Source: Rhytidiadelphus loreus
Taxonomy: Eukaryota; Streptophyta; Bryopsida; Hypnales; Hylocomiaceae
Reading direction: 5' to 3'
Assembly (NCBI GenBank): GCA_947034895.1
Contig: OX344763.1
Span: 73,427,093-73,491,092 of the forward strand
Length of the DNA stretch: 64,000 bases
The position numbers and the translations under genes are program-made. Below, piece after piece: positions 33,067-44,189 of this stretch. Within the stretch, counting starts at the first letter, position 1. Every line of letters starts with the position of its first letter. Under the pieces are notes generated by a model, which worked only from the letters and a program-made list of their open reading frames with translations, made no database searches and was not told the origin of the DNA.

Positions 33067-36000
33067 ATGAGTGGTCAAGGCGTTGAAGGTAGTGGTGGGT
33101 TGACCGGCGGAGGTGACAATAGTAGGAGGCCTAAACCAAAGGGAACCGCCCATGAGCTCCACTATGAGATTTTAGATGATTCCAGCATCAAAGCAGAGGG
33201 TGGTTGGGAAGCGGAGGAAGCGGAATATTGGTCCTCCAAAACGTGCAAGAATTATGTGAAGCTGTACCACATCGACAAGTTGTGGCCTAGGGAGGCCCAC
33301 ATCATCCATACTCGTGGTTTTTGTTGCAAACCAGGGAATTGCAACAATGCGCACTTCATTCACCGAGCGCATGAAGTTTGGCGGGCCCTCTTCGGGGATA
33401 AAGCAATGTCCAAGGGGTATATAAACTATAGCTTGGCTTCTATGGTGTATGCAGAATTGATATTGGCACGCAAGGTGGATTGGAGCACGTTTCCAACGAC
33501 AGCGAACGCTCCACGTGTGCTTGAATGTAATCGGAAAGATATTCCCGATTTGTACAATCCATAGGCAGGGCCAAGTGAGGCATTTAAATCCAAAAAAGAG
33601 GTCAAACCAATGACAATGACTATGACCAAGGACGTGGAGGTCACAAGTTCGGCAATGCAATTGGCTTCAACACAAAACCGTATGGCAATACAAGATTTCA
33701 AAGGCGAGCATGTGGAGGGAGACATATTTTTAACTCCTCCAACGGATTTGATATGCACACCAAATGGAACAACAATGGTGGAGCACGTGGCCCCATCCGC
33801 ACCACATGAACGTCATGATGATGTCATTGAGGGAGAAGTTGCTAATGCGGGAATTGCCATTCAGAATCTTATAGACAGCAATGCTTTAAATCATTTGGCA
33901 AGTACTTCGAAGCAAAGTTTGCCGAAGACACCGAGCCCAACATTGAATCTAGGAGTTGAGGTGCATCCTTCACCTCATCATGGAGAACAATCGGATGGCG
34001 TGCTGCCAAATGAGACCATTCTTGGCGGATTTATCGATTCCAAGTATCCACATTTGTCATCATTGAGGACATCAAAATGGCAAATTGTTCGTCGGATGCC
34101 CTCGGTTGCATTATTAGAATCTTTGTGTAAAGGTTCACATTTGTGGCGGTCACACGAAGAACGTTTAAAGAATATGGAGCACACCAACGAGGATGGCACG
34201 AGTAACGGAGGCGTGGAAACCCAAGATGAGCCTTCCGAGAGTCAATGGACTGATTTTGTTTTGACCGCATCAAAATTGGCAGTTACGGCTCAATTTGTAG
34301 CAGAAGTCGCTCCAAGGCTGCAAGAAGTTGCAACGGATTTTTCCAAATTAGCGCCTGAATTGTTGAGTGGTGCCTTGGACTTCGTGAAGTTCAGCCAATC
34401 TATGACACCATTTCTCGACGAGCGTGTTACAGATTTGAAGGTTTTGAGTGAATACCAAGAGGAGATCAAGAAGTATAAGGGTATAGATGTTGAGAATCTC
34501 AAGTTGGCGGCGGATGCTTCGAAATTGAAAGAGAAGCTAGAGACATTGGAGGCTCAATCAGATCGTTGCCATAATACATTGCTTTTCCAAAGGAAGTTTA
34601 TTGAAGACTTGGAGTACGAAATTGTAGCGTTGAAGAAGAAAATCCGAGAAGGTGAGGTGGTTGTTGAGAAGGGAAAGGAGAAAGTGGAGGACAGACTAGA
34701 TGGCATTGAGGAAAACAACAATCCGGATTTGTTGTATTTGACCCCCATTGGTAATACTAATTCCACATTGCACGATGCTTCCATGCAAACGGAAAGCAAT
34801 GAGGTCAAAGAATTGAAGCAAAAATTGAACGAAGTCACCGAAGAAAACACGCGTTTGGAGGCCGAGTTGAAACGATTGCAACGGATAGTGCAATTGGATG
34901 AATGTATGCCGAAGGGCACTTTGGACTCTCGATGGTTGGCATGGGTGCAAAAACTCGAAGACAAACCGTCTGTAATATCACGAGCAATGAAAGGGCTACT
35001 CAAATTGGCAATGAAGTCGGATGAAGAATGCGATAGCGTGGAGTCCTCTCTTTGGCGTTTGAAGAAGATGTTTGCCTTTGTGCCAACGGGGTCTACCGAA
35101 ATCACATATTGGGGAGACATGGATGCAATGTTCGAGCGTTTGAACCACACAAAGAAGGAAGAGGTGGCCTCCATTAATTGGGCCTTGGAACTAGAAGAAG
35201 GTTGGGTCCCTTATCCCACGCTTTCGGCACACATCAAGAAGAATGACAAGACAATGGTGCATGCTTGTGATCCTTCGGCCTTAATATTGGAGGGTCATTG
35301 TAGCCTTTGTCGAGTTCATTTTGGGCCCGAGGGAGCTCTCACCATGGGCCAATGTCCCCACACTTTCCACGTCACATGCATCGTGAGAGCATCCCTTATT
35401 CGTTCGGTGTGCCCCGAGTGTCGTTCTCCCTTGCCTCCTAGGTTCTACGAAATGCTCGGGATCTCGGAAGCTATGCCCCCCAGCCATGAATACAATCGAT
35501 GGACCCTTTCGTTAGACCAAGCGCCATTCAAATTTCAAAATTATGCGCATTGGGGAAAAAGTCTAACGTGGGATTCGGTAAATTCTACACATGGGCTATA
35601 CAAATCATCGGAGGTGCCGATAGATTCCTTGGTGTGGATGACCCACGATCGAGAGGTGGAGTTGCGAGCTAGAGGTATTGCCAACGAGGAGGATCGAGAA
35701 GTGTTTTGTCGTAGTATGGGGGCCATTGGAGCATGCAACACCACAAATTCTTTCGATTTCCCGAAAAGGAAGTAAAGAAAGGACTAGATGGCAATTGGAT
35801 AGAAGTGGAGCCTACACAAGAGTTTAATGAGCAATACGGGGATTACAATCACACTTTGCTAGGGAGGGCCCTGTTTTTATCAAAGTTGGAGGAAGCTGCA
35901 CAAGTTCGTGCCTTTGTGGAACTAGATGGGCAATCAAGCACATAAAATTCAATGGTGGAGGTGGCGGGGGCATTTGATAAGAGGATGGACCAAATCATAA

Positions 36001-36353
36001 TGCATTGGAGGGCATTTTTAGTGGGGGGAGAAGAACCAAAGTGGTTTTCCATGAAAAATGATGATGACATGGTCAACTTTTTGGTAGATAAAGTGGATGC
36101 TGCTTTGAGAGCGTTGAAGGCAGAAGACGTGGATTTGACTCCAAAACGGAAGAATAAACGGAAGATTGAAGACGAGGATGACTACTCTCCGGATACGAAA
36201 TGACACTTTTCCGCAGTAGACATGGAAGCTGCGTCCAGGGGGCCTATGAGTGAGGGCAGTCTTGGTCCTCAAACACGCCGTGCAAGTGCAAGGCTGAAGG
36301 ATAAAGAAGGTTCGTCGCGTCTTTCTGAGGGAGGTAGCAATGATAATATATAG
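33067..36353 (+). pseudogene. W-domain RING-H2 protein W3, three in-frame stops and a frameshift
   Basis: The first ATG is at 33067. The W domain (about 50-155) has TCKNYVKLYHIDKLWP, FIHRAHEVWRAL and MVYAELILARKVDW. TAG at 33562 interrupts the frame, which reopens at once and runs to 35775 with long coiled-coil segments. A complete RING-H2 finger follows (from about 35299: CSLC, CPHTFHVTC, CPEC). Near 35740-35765 the frame shifts and continues as EKEVKKGLDGNW. TAA at 35943 and TGA at 36201 then interrupt, and the tail QTRRASARLKDKEGSS ends at TAG 36351-36353, resembling the W4 tail. RING-H2 fingers usually recruit E2 enzymes for ubiquitin transfer. All three internal stops fit CAG, CAA or CGA with one C-to-T change. 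Confidence 0.7.
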
Positions 36354-36699
36354 GATAGTTACACCTTGTTTGTATTTCGATATGACATTATGGAGTGTTG
36401 TTAATTTTGAATCTCGAGAGGATTCAATACTATTAATTCACAACACTCATAGTATGCTATGAGTTGCTTTTCATTAATATAAAAATATGTGGGTTACTCA
36501 AATGTTTTTGAATTTACTCTCCTAAGTTTTTGATATTTTATGCGATACTTTTTTGTCAAGTATGATTTTGGACATGCATATCTCTCAACATAATTTTATC
36601 TCATTAATTTCTGTATTCCTAAAATTACGTGCATCTCTAAACTAAGTCCCTAAAATTAAAACTTGTAGAATTAATGAATTACTCAAAATCCACCAGCCA
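36354..36699. other. W3 3' flank
   Basis: About 345 bp of AT-rich sequence, with the short inverted repeat GAGTGTTGT/ACAACACTC (about 36392-36450). No gene is seen. Confidence 0.45.
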
Positions 36700-36945
36700 T
36701 CCGCTAGTCCGCCACCCGCCTACAATTTCGACGTTGCCGTCAGCCTATCGGAGCTCGCCGTCCGCGATTCCGCCGCTGCCGTCCGCCGTCCGCGATTCCG
36801 TCGCTGCTGTCCGCCTGTCGGAGGTCGCCGTCCGCGCTTCCGATGCTGCCGTCCGCCTATCGCAGGTCGCCGTCCGCGCTTCCGACGTTGCCGTCCGCCT
36901 GTCGCAGGTCGCCGTCCGCGCTTCCGTCGTTGCCGTCCGCATTTT
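36700..36945 (+). repeat. Type B array B4 upstream of hAT2
   Basis: Units of GCCGTCCGCGCTTCCGA alternating with GCCGTCCGCCTGTCGCAG, giving an approximately 48-bp period. This is the reverse-oriented form of the CGGACGG core, about 320 bp before the transposase ATG. Frames across it (AVRASDAAVRLSQV-like) are artefacts. Confidence 0.85.
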
Positions 36946-37267
36946 TGTTCTCGGAACCGTTGGGGCTTTAGAAATGTTTTAGTTTTTGCTGCTCAATGGT
37001 CATGAGGAATGGGCCTGATCTGAAATCTATAAGTTCTTAGAATTTCAGACTAACAAGCACTCTTGAGAAACTGAACGCTAAGATTTCCAAGGGCTAGGAG
37101 CTGCAATTTATTTTGTGTCCCTTGCTTGGTAATGCATAGTTCAGTGGACAGGGGGGCTTTGGTTTCCAAGGCTTCATTCAGACATTGTTTCTAATATTTT
37201 TTACAAATCTTATCCAACGGTTACATTTTTAATTTGAATCCAATTTACGGAATTGGAGGTGATCACT

Positions 37268-40200
37268 ATGAGCAAGGATTGGTCTTCTTGGTATGGCTTC
37301 CCGGAGGTTGGTAAAGTGCAATGCCGGTTTTGCAACTTGGTGTTTGCCAAGAAAGTAAGCCGGTTGTTTAGCCACTTAGGATACCAAGGCACATCGGGGG
37401 CTCGTAACAAAGGAATTAGCCTTTGCGCAAAAATGACATCTCAAGTTCGAGCTTTATTTTTGGGTTGCCAAGGGGCGATCCCACGAAGATCGTCTCTGAA
37501 CAATGTGGATGGCAGTGGCACACCTATGGCTATGCGGGAATGCGATAATTCAAATGGAAGAAACATGGCACAGTCTACACATTCCGACTCATGCACTGCA
37601 CCGGAGGATTTGGATCCATTGTCTTCTGAAGTGAACCTCAGTATACAAAGATCAAGTGAGCGTGGTACTCCACGGGGATCAAGCAGTAGGCCTCTGATTA
37701 GTCAGAAGCAAAGTAGTCTGGTGAATGGATTTGAAGAAGCAAATAAACGCAAGTTGAATGCGGTGTGGGCCAATTTCTTTTATGCTGCAAACATACCATT
37801 TGCTGTTGCGAGGAACCCAGCATTCAAAGAAGCAGTGAAGCGAACCGCCGAGTTTCAACGGCCTTATATCCCACCGTCTTATCACGACTTACGCCATAAA
37901 TTGCTTGACCAAGCAAAGGCAGACATTGAGGTCAATCTCCGAAAGCGGACCGAACACAGCATTAGGAAGTTTGGAGCAACATTGTCTATTGATGGATGGA
38001 CGTCGGTTACGAATCGGCCGTTGATAAATACCATGCTCGTGTCTTCTGCGGGTGAGCAATTCTTGGGAGCGGTGGATACGACAAGGCACGAAAAAAATGC
38101 AACATACTTGGCTGGCATACTTGAGAGCTTCATAGAACAAGTAGGCCCCAACAATGTGGTGCAGGTGAGTACAGATAATGCGTTAGTGAACCCTGCAGCA
38201 TGGAATTTGATATCTAGTAATTACAACATGATTGGGCGCATGTTGAAGGTCAATGGGAAGTTGCAACAAACAGTGACGGACCCGCAATGGGATGAATACG
38301 CAAGGAAGTTTGGGCGGAACTCCAAATCCCGCAATGAATGTCGGATGGTGAAGAAGATAATTTTGAGCGAGCATTTTTGGCGCCGTTGTCAAAATTTCAA
38401 GGACTTGTCGGCTCCCGTTGTAAATGGTCTACGTGACTTGGATGCAAAGAGGCCATGCATGGGCAAGGTGCTGCACATAATGAGGAAATTAGAGAAACAT
38501 GTCCTCTCTTTAGATAAACCGCCTTTTCGTTTATCCTCAGACCTTGCCATTCCACTAGTGCAACCGTATTATGCCCGACGGAAATTGGTGGAGACCGATC
38601 TACATTATGAAGGAGCTTTGTTGAACCCCTACCTTCTTGAAGATCAAGTGCTAGCCGACGACCAAGATGCAATGGATGCATGCAAGCGTGTTCTAATGAA
38701 AATTTGCAAACAAGGGGAGTACGCCTCGGTCGTGAAAGAATTTGTAGCCTTCCGCCACAGGGAACCTCCATTTCACAACATGTTGAACCCGGACGAGCAA
38801 CAATTGTCGGCGTACGCTTGGTGGGATTTTGAAGGTGCGTGTGGGAAGCTCATTGCTCCAATTGCTAAGAGGATTTTGGCCCAACCGGTATCTTCGTCTT
38901 CATGTGAACGAAATTGGAGTAGCTATTCATTTGTTCACAACAAATTTCGAAACAAGTTGAAGCCACAGAGAGCCCAAGATTTGGTGTATGTGTACACCAA
39001 TTCCAAAGTCCTTTGTGCATCAAAGGAAAACGATGAGAAGAAGTGGTACACCGAGAATGTGGAGTCGGAAGATTTTATGTCGGAGGACGAGCGTGATGAA
39101 GATGGTGAAGATGGTGATCCTCTATTCGATGACGAAGATGCTATGAATGATGACATCACCAATTTGGATGATGAACCGCTCCGGAGCCCAAATCGGAACA
39201 ATGAAGAAGGGGATAGAAATGCGGAAGACATTTACAACTTTCCATTGGATGAGGACAATTGTGAATATGATGAAGGTGGCCCTTCTATAGCTAAATTTGT
39301 AGATGGAACCGGGTTGTTGACTAGCGAAAAGATTCTAGCCAATACGGAGGACACTCATGCACAAATAGTGGAGGAAAATGAGGAAATGTTTGTCAATGAT
39401 TGCATCCCCCAAACAGATGAAGTGATTCCAATTCTCGAGAGTCTACCCATGGCAATGGCACTTGTAGAAGAAAATCCCGAAGTCAATGACATGGGAGAGT
39501 GTGGGGTGAAGTCTGACATGAATGTGGATAATACAAGTGTTGAATGTGTGGAAGTACCATCGAATGTAGATGCACGTGTGACGGAGTTTGATCGCCCAAT
39601 GCTAGTTCACAACGTCGAAGCCCAGAAGCAGATTGTGCAAGATCTCCAATTACGACCACGTAGCGATCGTCCATCAACACTACATACAAGAGGTAGTACA
39701 ACTTTGAATGGTCCCGGAGGCTCAAGATTTGGGAAACAAGTTGAACAACATTTGACCAGTCCGACCGGAATGCACCTTCGTGTCAATCCAGATCCATTCA
39801 ATTCATCATGGAGCGATGATGAGAAGGACGAGACATTGGCATCAATGTTTGGTCAACATTCTGGCCAAACAAAACGTGATTCATTCAAATCGTCTGATGG
39901 AACATTGCAGCAGATGATTGGAGCAAAGATACCCAATCAAGGAGGATCGCAAGTAAGACCACCAACGGTAAAAGAGTCCCACAAAGCTCGAAATAAAAGA
40001 TTAATGAAGGCTTTTGCAATTTCCCCATCAAAGAGACAAAGTCTTGGTAAAACCCCTCTTGATGTATGTCAACCAATTTCAGCGAGGAAATTAAAACCGA
40101 TTCATGGCCTTAAAGAAGGCATAGGAAAGTCTATACTAAGAGCCAAACAAGAGCAGAGGAAGGGCCGACCAACGAGGTCAGTTGCATCCAAGCAAGTACA

Positions 40201-40342
40201 AAGAGGGGCAATTGTACAATCTTTATCAGAGGATATGGAAAAGTCAGACAACGATGAAGATGAAGATTCAGGATGGGATACTAGAGGTCATAGTAGCGGG
40301 GCAGAGGTGAAAGGAGATAGTGATTATCAGCCTTCGGGATGA
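37268..40342 (+). CDS. hAT transposase hAT2, internally shortened
   Basis: The ATG at 37268 gives about 1024 residues; an upstream in-frame TTG at 37253 is not a likely start. The BED-like finger has CRFC (about 19-22) with later His and Cys. The DUF659-type core has DGWTSVTNRP and TDNAL, and the hATC region has SSSCERNWSSYSFVHNKF. Between TDNA and the hATC motif it is about 78 residues shorter than hAT1: the CAAH segment and its surroundings are missing without loss of frame. That region is part of the hAT insertion/RNase H fold, so catalysis is doubtful. DNA binding and dimerisation could remain. The C-terminal 450 residues are acidic then basic. The upstream array is type B, unlike hAT1. 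Confidence 0.75.
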   Translation: MSKDWSSWYGFPEVGKVQCRFCNLVFAKKVSRLFSHLGYQGTSGARNKGISLCAKMTSQVRALFLGCQGAIPRRSSLNNVDGSGTPMAMRECDNSNGRNMAQSTHSDSCTAPEDLDPLSSEVNLSIQRSSERGTPRGSSSRPLISQKQSSLVNGFEEANKRKLNAVWANFFYAANIPFAVARNPAFKEAVKRTAEFQRPYIPPSYHDLRHKLLDQAKADIEVNLRKRTEHSIRKFGATLSIDGWTSVTNRPLINTMLVSSAGEQFLGAVDTTRHEKNATYLAGILESFIEQVGPNNVVQVSTDNALVNPAAWNLISSNYNMIGRMLKVNGKLQQTVTDPQWDEYARKFGRNSKSRNECRMVKKIILSEHFWRRCQNFKDLSAPVVNGLRDLDAKRPCMGKVLHIMRKLEKHVLSLDKPPFRLSSDLAIPLVQPYYARRKLVETDLHYEGALLNPYLLEDQVLADDQDAMDACKRVLMKICKQGEYASVVKEFVAFRHREPPFHNMLNPDEQQLSAYAWWDFEGACGKLIAPIAKRILAQPVSSSSCERNWSSYSFVHNKFRNKLKPQRAQDLVYVYTNSKVLCASKENDEKKWYTENVESEDFMSEDERDEDGEDGDPLFDDEDAMNDDITNLDDEPLRSPNRNNEEGDRNAEDIYNFPLDEDNCEYDEGGPSIAKFVDGTGLLTSEKILANTEDTHAQIVEENEEMFVNDCIPQTDEVIPILESLPMAMALVEENPEVNDMGECGVKSDMNVDNTSVECVEVPSNVDARVTEFDRPMLVHNVEAQKQIVQDLQLRPRSDRPSTLHTRGSTTLNGPGGSRFGKQVEQHLTSPTGMHLRVNPDPFNSSWSDDEKDETLASMFGQHSGQTKRDSFKSSDGTLQQMIGAKIPNQGGSQVRPPTVKESHKARNKRLMKAFAISPSKRQSLGKTPLDVCQPISARKLKPIHGLKEGIGKSILRAKQEQRKGRPTRSVASKQVQRGAIVQSLSEDMEKSDNDEDEDSGWDTRGHSSGAEVKGDSDYQPSG

Positions 40343-40604
40343 AAGGGATGTATAATTCATTATTCAAGTGTTCATAATGAATTGTTACATGGAAGCATGT
40401 AACGGCAATTTATTTTTTGAACCTATCATTATAATGCACCTGAACTTAATGATGTTCAAAATATCATCAAGGTTTTTTTGTTTCTAAATAGTCAAGCACT
40501 ATTGACTGAAATTACATTGTGTACATCATTTTCTAGATCAAGTATTACCTACAAAAATGTAATAGTATAATGCATCAAATTTGGCTTCATGTACTGTAGT
40601 TTTA
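40343..40604. other. 3' flank of hAT2
   Basis: Short AT-rich stretch between the hAT2 stop and array B5. No feature is recognised. Confidence 0.4.
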
Positions 40605-40880
40605 TGGATGTCCGCCTGTCCGCGCCGTCCGCCGTCCGCGCCTTCCGTCCGCCGTCCGCGCGGACATGTCCGCCGTCCGCGCCTTTCGTCAACCGACCGC
40701 GTGGACATGTCCGCCGTCCGCCCGTCCGCCCGTCGATCCGTCCACCGACCGCGCCAACCGCGCCGACCGCCCGTCCGCGTCGTCCGAACGGCCGACGGGT
40801 GCCGTCCGATGGACGCCGTCCACATCGTCCGCGCGTCCTGAAAATGTGGACGTCCGGACGTCCGAAAAATGGACGTGATT
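40605..40880 (+). repeat. Type B array B5 upstream of the FCP1-like pseudogene
   Basis: Irregular CCGTCCGCG/CCGTCCGCC units with GACATGTCCGCCGTCCGCGC repeats, ending in GGACGTCCGGACGTCC. It lies just before the first recognisable exon of the FCP1-like gene. Confidence 0.8.
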
Positions 40881-40899
40881 TTGCCCCGGACGTTGAAAT

Positions 40900-42794
40900 T
40901 CGTCAACCCTGGCCTTTGCCCCTCCCAAACATAGATGAGACACAACCAATCACTGAGCGGTGGGTACCTCCTAGTCTTGCACCAACAACAGTGGAAAGCC
41001 GAGATGAACCTTCACGTTCTACACGGAGGAAGGTAAAATGCGCCCTCTTATTCTGATGGACTCATTATTTACTCTTCTATCCTCATTTTGAGCAATGTTG
41101 TACCTTGGACTTTGTGTCATTTGGCGTGACTGGACACAATTTCTTCCGTTTGTTACCAGGGGTCTGATCTGTCGGTCCCTGATAAGGGATCCTCGGAGGG
41201 AGTCCATAGGTCATTGAGGTCCGGAATGGCCAGGAAGTGGCTGAACGTCATCATGGACCTCAATGGCATTCTATGTGTCACAGGGGATTGGAAGTCCAAG
41301 GGGTCAGGGCAAGCATACAACCAGAAGTCGGAGCCGCACTTGGCTACAATCGGGGCCATTGTAGGACCTAAGGCTATCTACGTCAGGCCCAACTACTCCA
41401 TGTTCCTGAGGGAGTTAGGCAAGATAGCATTTGTCTCCGTGTGGAGTTCCATGAAGAAGTCCACCACCGATGAGATATGCGCTTATCTATTCCGGGATGG
41501 AGGGTCGCCCTTCCACGTTGTGGAACAAGATGCATGCAAAACGCTTAAGTGTTGGGATGGAGCCGGCACGTGGATCCCATATAAGGAATCGGGAACCGAC
41601 AAGGCATTGTTCCTCAAAACCTGGATGTGCTTTTCGACAACTAGCAAACGAACTTCACTCCTGAGAATACAATCATAGTCGACGATAGCTGTCAGAAGCA
41701 CATCATGAACAAACCAAAAAATGTTATAATCTCGGAGTCTTGGAGTTACAAGGGAAATGGGGATAAGGACATGTTTTTGCTCGAGGTTCTACTTCTTTGG
41801 TTTCAACAATTGCACCAAAGCCATGACTTGGGACTCAAATGGTTCCGTAAAGTAAAGAAGTGGAAAATCGGGCAAAAAATGTTGTGCGAGGAAAGGAATC
41901 GTCGAGAATACAACAACCTCATGAAGGTGGTTCGGGGGTCGACTAGTGGCACTAGATAGTTGATCCACTGGAGGTATGCAATTCAACGCGAGTGGGGCTA
42001 ATGTATAGTGTTTTGAAACCTCATTCAGTACTTTTGAATCTCTTACATTTCAACTCAAGTCGTGCTGATTTGCAACTTCGTGGGCAATCACAGTTGTGGC
42101 CTCTCCTATCAATCTTGACTACGGAGAGCCCAAAATGTTGTCCAATTTGGAAATTCTATCGATTGTTATTCTAATTTGAAGTACGTTTGTTGCAGATGGA
42201 CAGCACATCAGAGTACCCTGCAATAGAAGGACTCCCATGCCAAGTGTCCGCGGACTCCATCCTCGACTATGGACAGTACGTTATACTCAGTACGGGAATT
42301 TCTTCTGCTCAACACTGACCGTCAATTCCACTATGGACTTCTCAAGGAAACCCATCGACGAGGAAGTGGTGGACAGTCTACCGGAAAAAAAGCCGCACTT
42401 TCCAGTTTCATGCTCGCCATCTCCTCTCTGCTCCAAGGATCTCCGGGCGTCATCAATGTCACCAGTTGCCTTGGACAAGGGGACTCAAAGGAAGCTTTAC
42501 AAAGACGCGAATTATCCAACCTCCATAGCACAAGAGAAGTCCAAGGTCCCAATTAATCCACTTTGGGAAACTCTTCCAATCTCTATTGTTGGGCCGTCCA
42601 ATCCATGTCCACAGATTCCGTCTGAACAAGGGAGATTGAAGAAACCAAAACACAGTGGATCATTTTGTACTAATGTCTCAACTCCAAGTTGGGATGCCTG
42701 GAAAAGAAGGTCATTGCAAGCGCAAAGGAGGCAACACATTTACGACCTTGGACATATTAACAAGGGGGAGTACAGTCAAGGACCAGAAATTTGA
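40900..42794 (+). pseudogene. FCP1/NIF-like phosphatase-domain gene, decayed
   Basis: Exon 1 ends at 41032 (STRRK|GTAAAA). An intron runs 41033-41159, and exon 2 starts at 41160 in matching phase. Exon 2 encodes a NIF/FCP1-type HAD domain: LNVIMDLNGIL (41244-41276), YVRPNYSMFLREL, VSVWSS and, after a frameshift near 41605, FTPENTIIVDDS and NKPKNVI. FCP1-type enzymes need DxDxT; here the second Asp is Asn and Thr is Ile, so even the unbroken form would be catalytically doubtful. A TAG lies at 41642-41644 and another at 41957. A second intron spans 41974-42195 (GTATGC...TTGCAG). The last exon starts ATGGACAGC and is also shifted. Intron starts and motifs resemble those of the ParB-like pseudogene. 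Confidence 0.65.
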
Positions 42795-44189
42795 AAGGCT
42801 CAGGAAAAGATAAGGAGTGTATCTTGTAGCTGAAACAAGAAAATGAATCATTTCATCGCCTAGGGTTAGATTTTCATCGAAAATTGTTGGAAAATACTAG
42901 TGTTTCCATATTGTAGATATCTTTGTATATGTAAGATAATTGAGTAGCTCTCCACATGGGAAAGGAGCTAGGAAATGCTTTACAAGTACAATTTTCACTC
43001 AAATATTGTTTTGGGCCCAAAACCTTCCTTTCACAAAGCCTTCATCTTTTGGGTGCTATAGCCACCTCCCTCCAAGTAATCCACTTACAATGGTGGTGAT
43101 GCCTCCAACACAATCTTTGAATGCCATGCAACTCGCTAGTGAAATACCAACCATTTATAATTCCAAGTGCTTCTAGAAACCTACATTTTACATTGTATAG
43201 ATTTTATACAAGTATAGTCGATGATGGAAGTATTAGTTCAGTACATGGATTATTCTATGTTTATAGTGTGTACATCCAATACATGTATATTTGATGACGA
43301 CTTCCTATAAAATATGAAGAAATCACAAATTTGACCTTGGATTTTGGAATTTTGACCTCCCATATGCGCTTTGTGTTTCATTGCAATGCTTCATTGGTAT
43401 TTACTAGTACACAAATATGTTAAATTTATGGTTGAGGGTCTCTTCCTGAACTCCCATTTCACTAGAAAACTCTCATTTTAATGAATATTATGTTTCTAGA
43501 TGAATGGAAGAAGAACAATGTTGAAAAATTCGTATCTCCTATGAGGTCAGGGAGAATTACAAATCATGTTGTAGCATGTCCAAATTTTGCATTTGTATAC
43601 ATGTTTGTATGTCAATGTGTTCCTTTTTTAAGGTTGTGAATATGAAATTCATCTTCATTTACTGGTTTATAATGCTCATAGAACTCCTATTTCATTGGAA
43701 AACTCTCATTTTAATGAATATGATGTTTAAAGTAGTCACTAATGATTCCATCACCATCACCTAGGGCATTGATTTTGGCCACTAAACAACCTAATAAAGT
43801 CTGAATCTCATTTATTAGGAAAAATCTGCCATAGATTGATGTAAGATTGTAATAGGTGGTTTTCTAGGTGTCTACATTAAACAATGAAAATTTTGATTGT
43901 CTTATATTGCCAAAGACTTGCTTACTTATACAACAACTTTGTATCTTAGATAAGAAGCGCTAGTTAATTATGCAAGATGTTGGTGCATCACATGTAATTC
44001 ATGAAGAAGAAAATCTAGGCATCTCTGATATTATTGGTATTCCTTCTGTGGCAAATGTTAGCTTTAAGAATACTCTACATTATCACCAAATGAAGCACTA
44101 TTGGCTATGGTAAAAGACATGCAAATTGTATCAAAATTAATTTGTTGGACTATAGATAGAATTACTTTTTGTTTTGAAGCTTTTTAAAG
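42795..44189. other. Intergenic AT-rich DNA
   Basis: No gene supported. A phrase near ATTTCACTAGAAAACTCTC (43456) recurs in diverged form at about 43690 (ATTTCATTGGAAAACTCTC), an imperfect local duplication. Confidence 0.45.

Noticed and set aside
37253..37267. Upstream starts at TTG/GTG (hAT2 37253, W4 47160, W2 26977, W3 32995, W5 52892, W6 62011)
   Set aside because: Nuclear genes normally start at ATG. In each case the first ATG downstream gives a protein with the full conserved domain.
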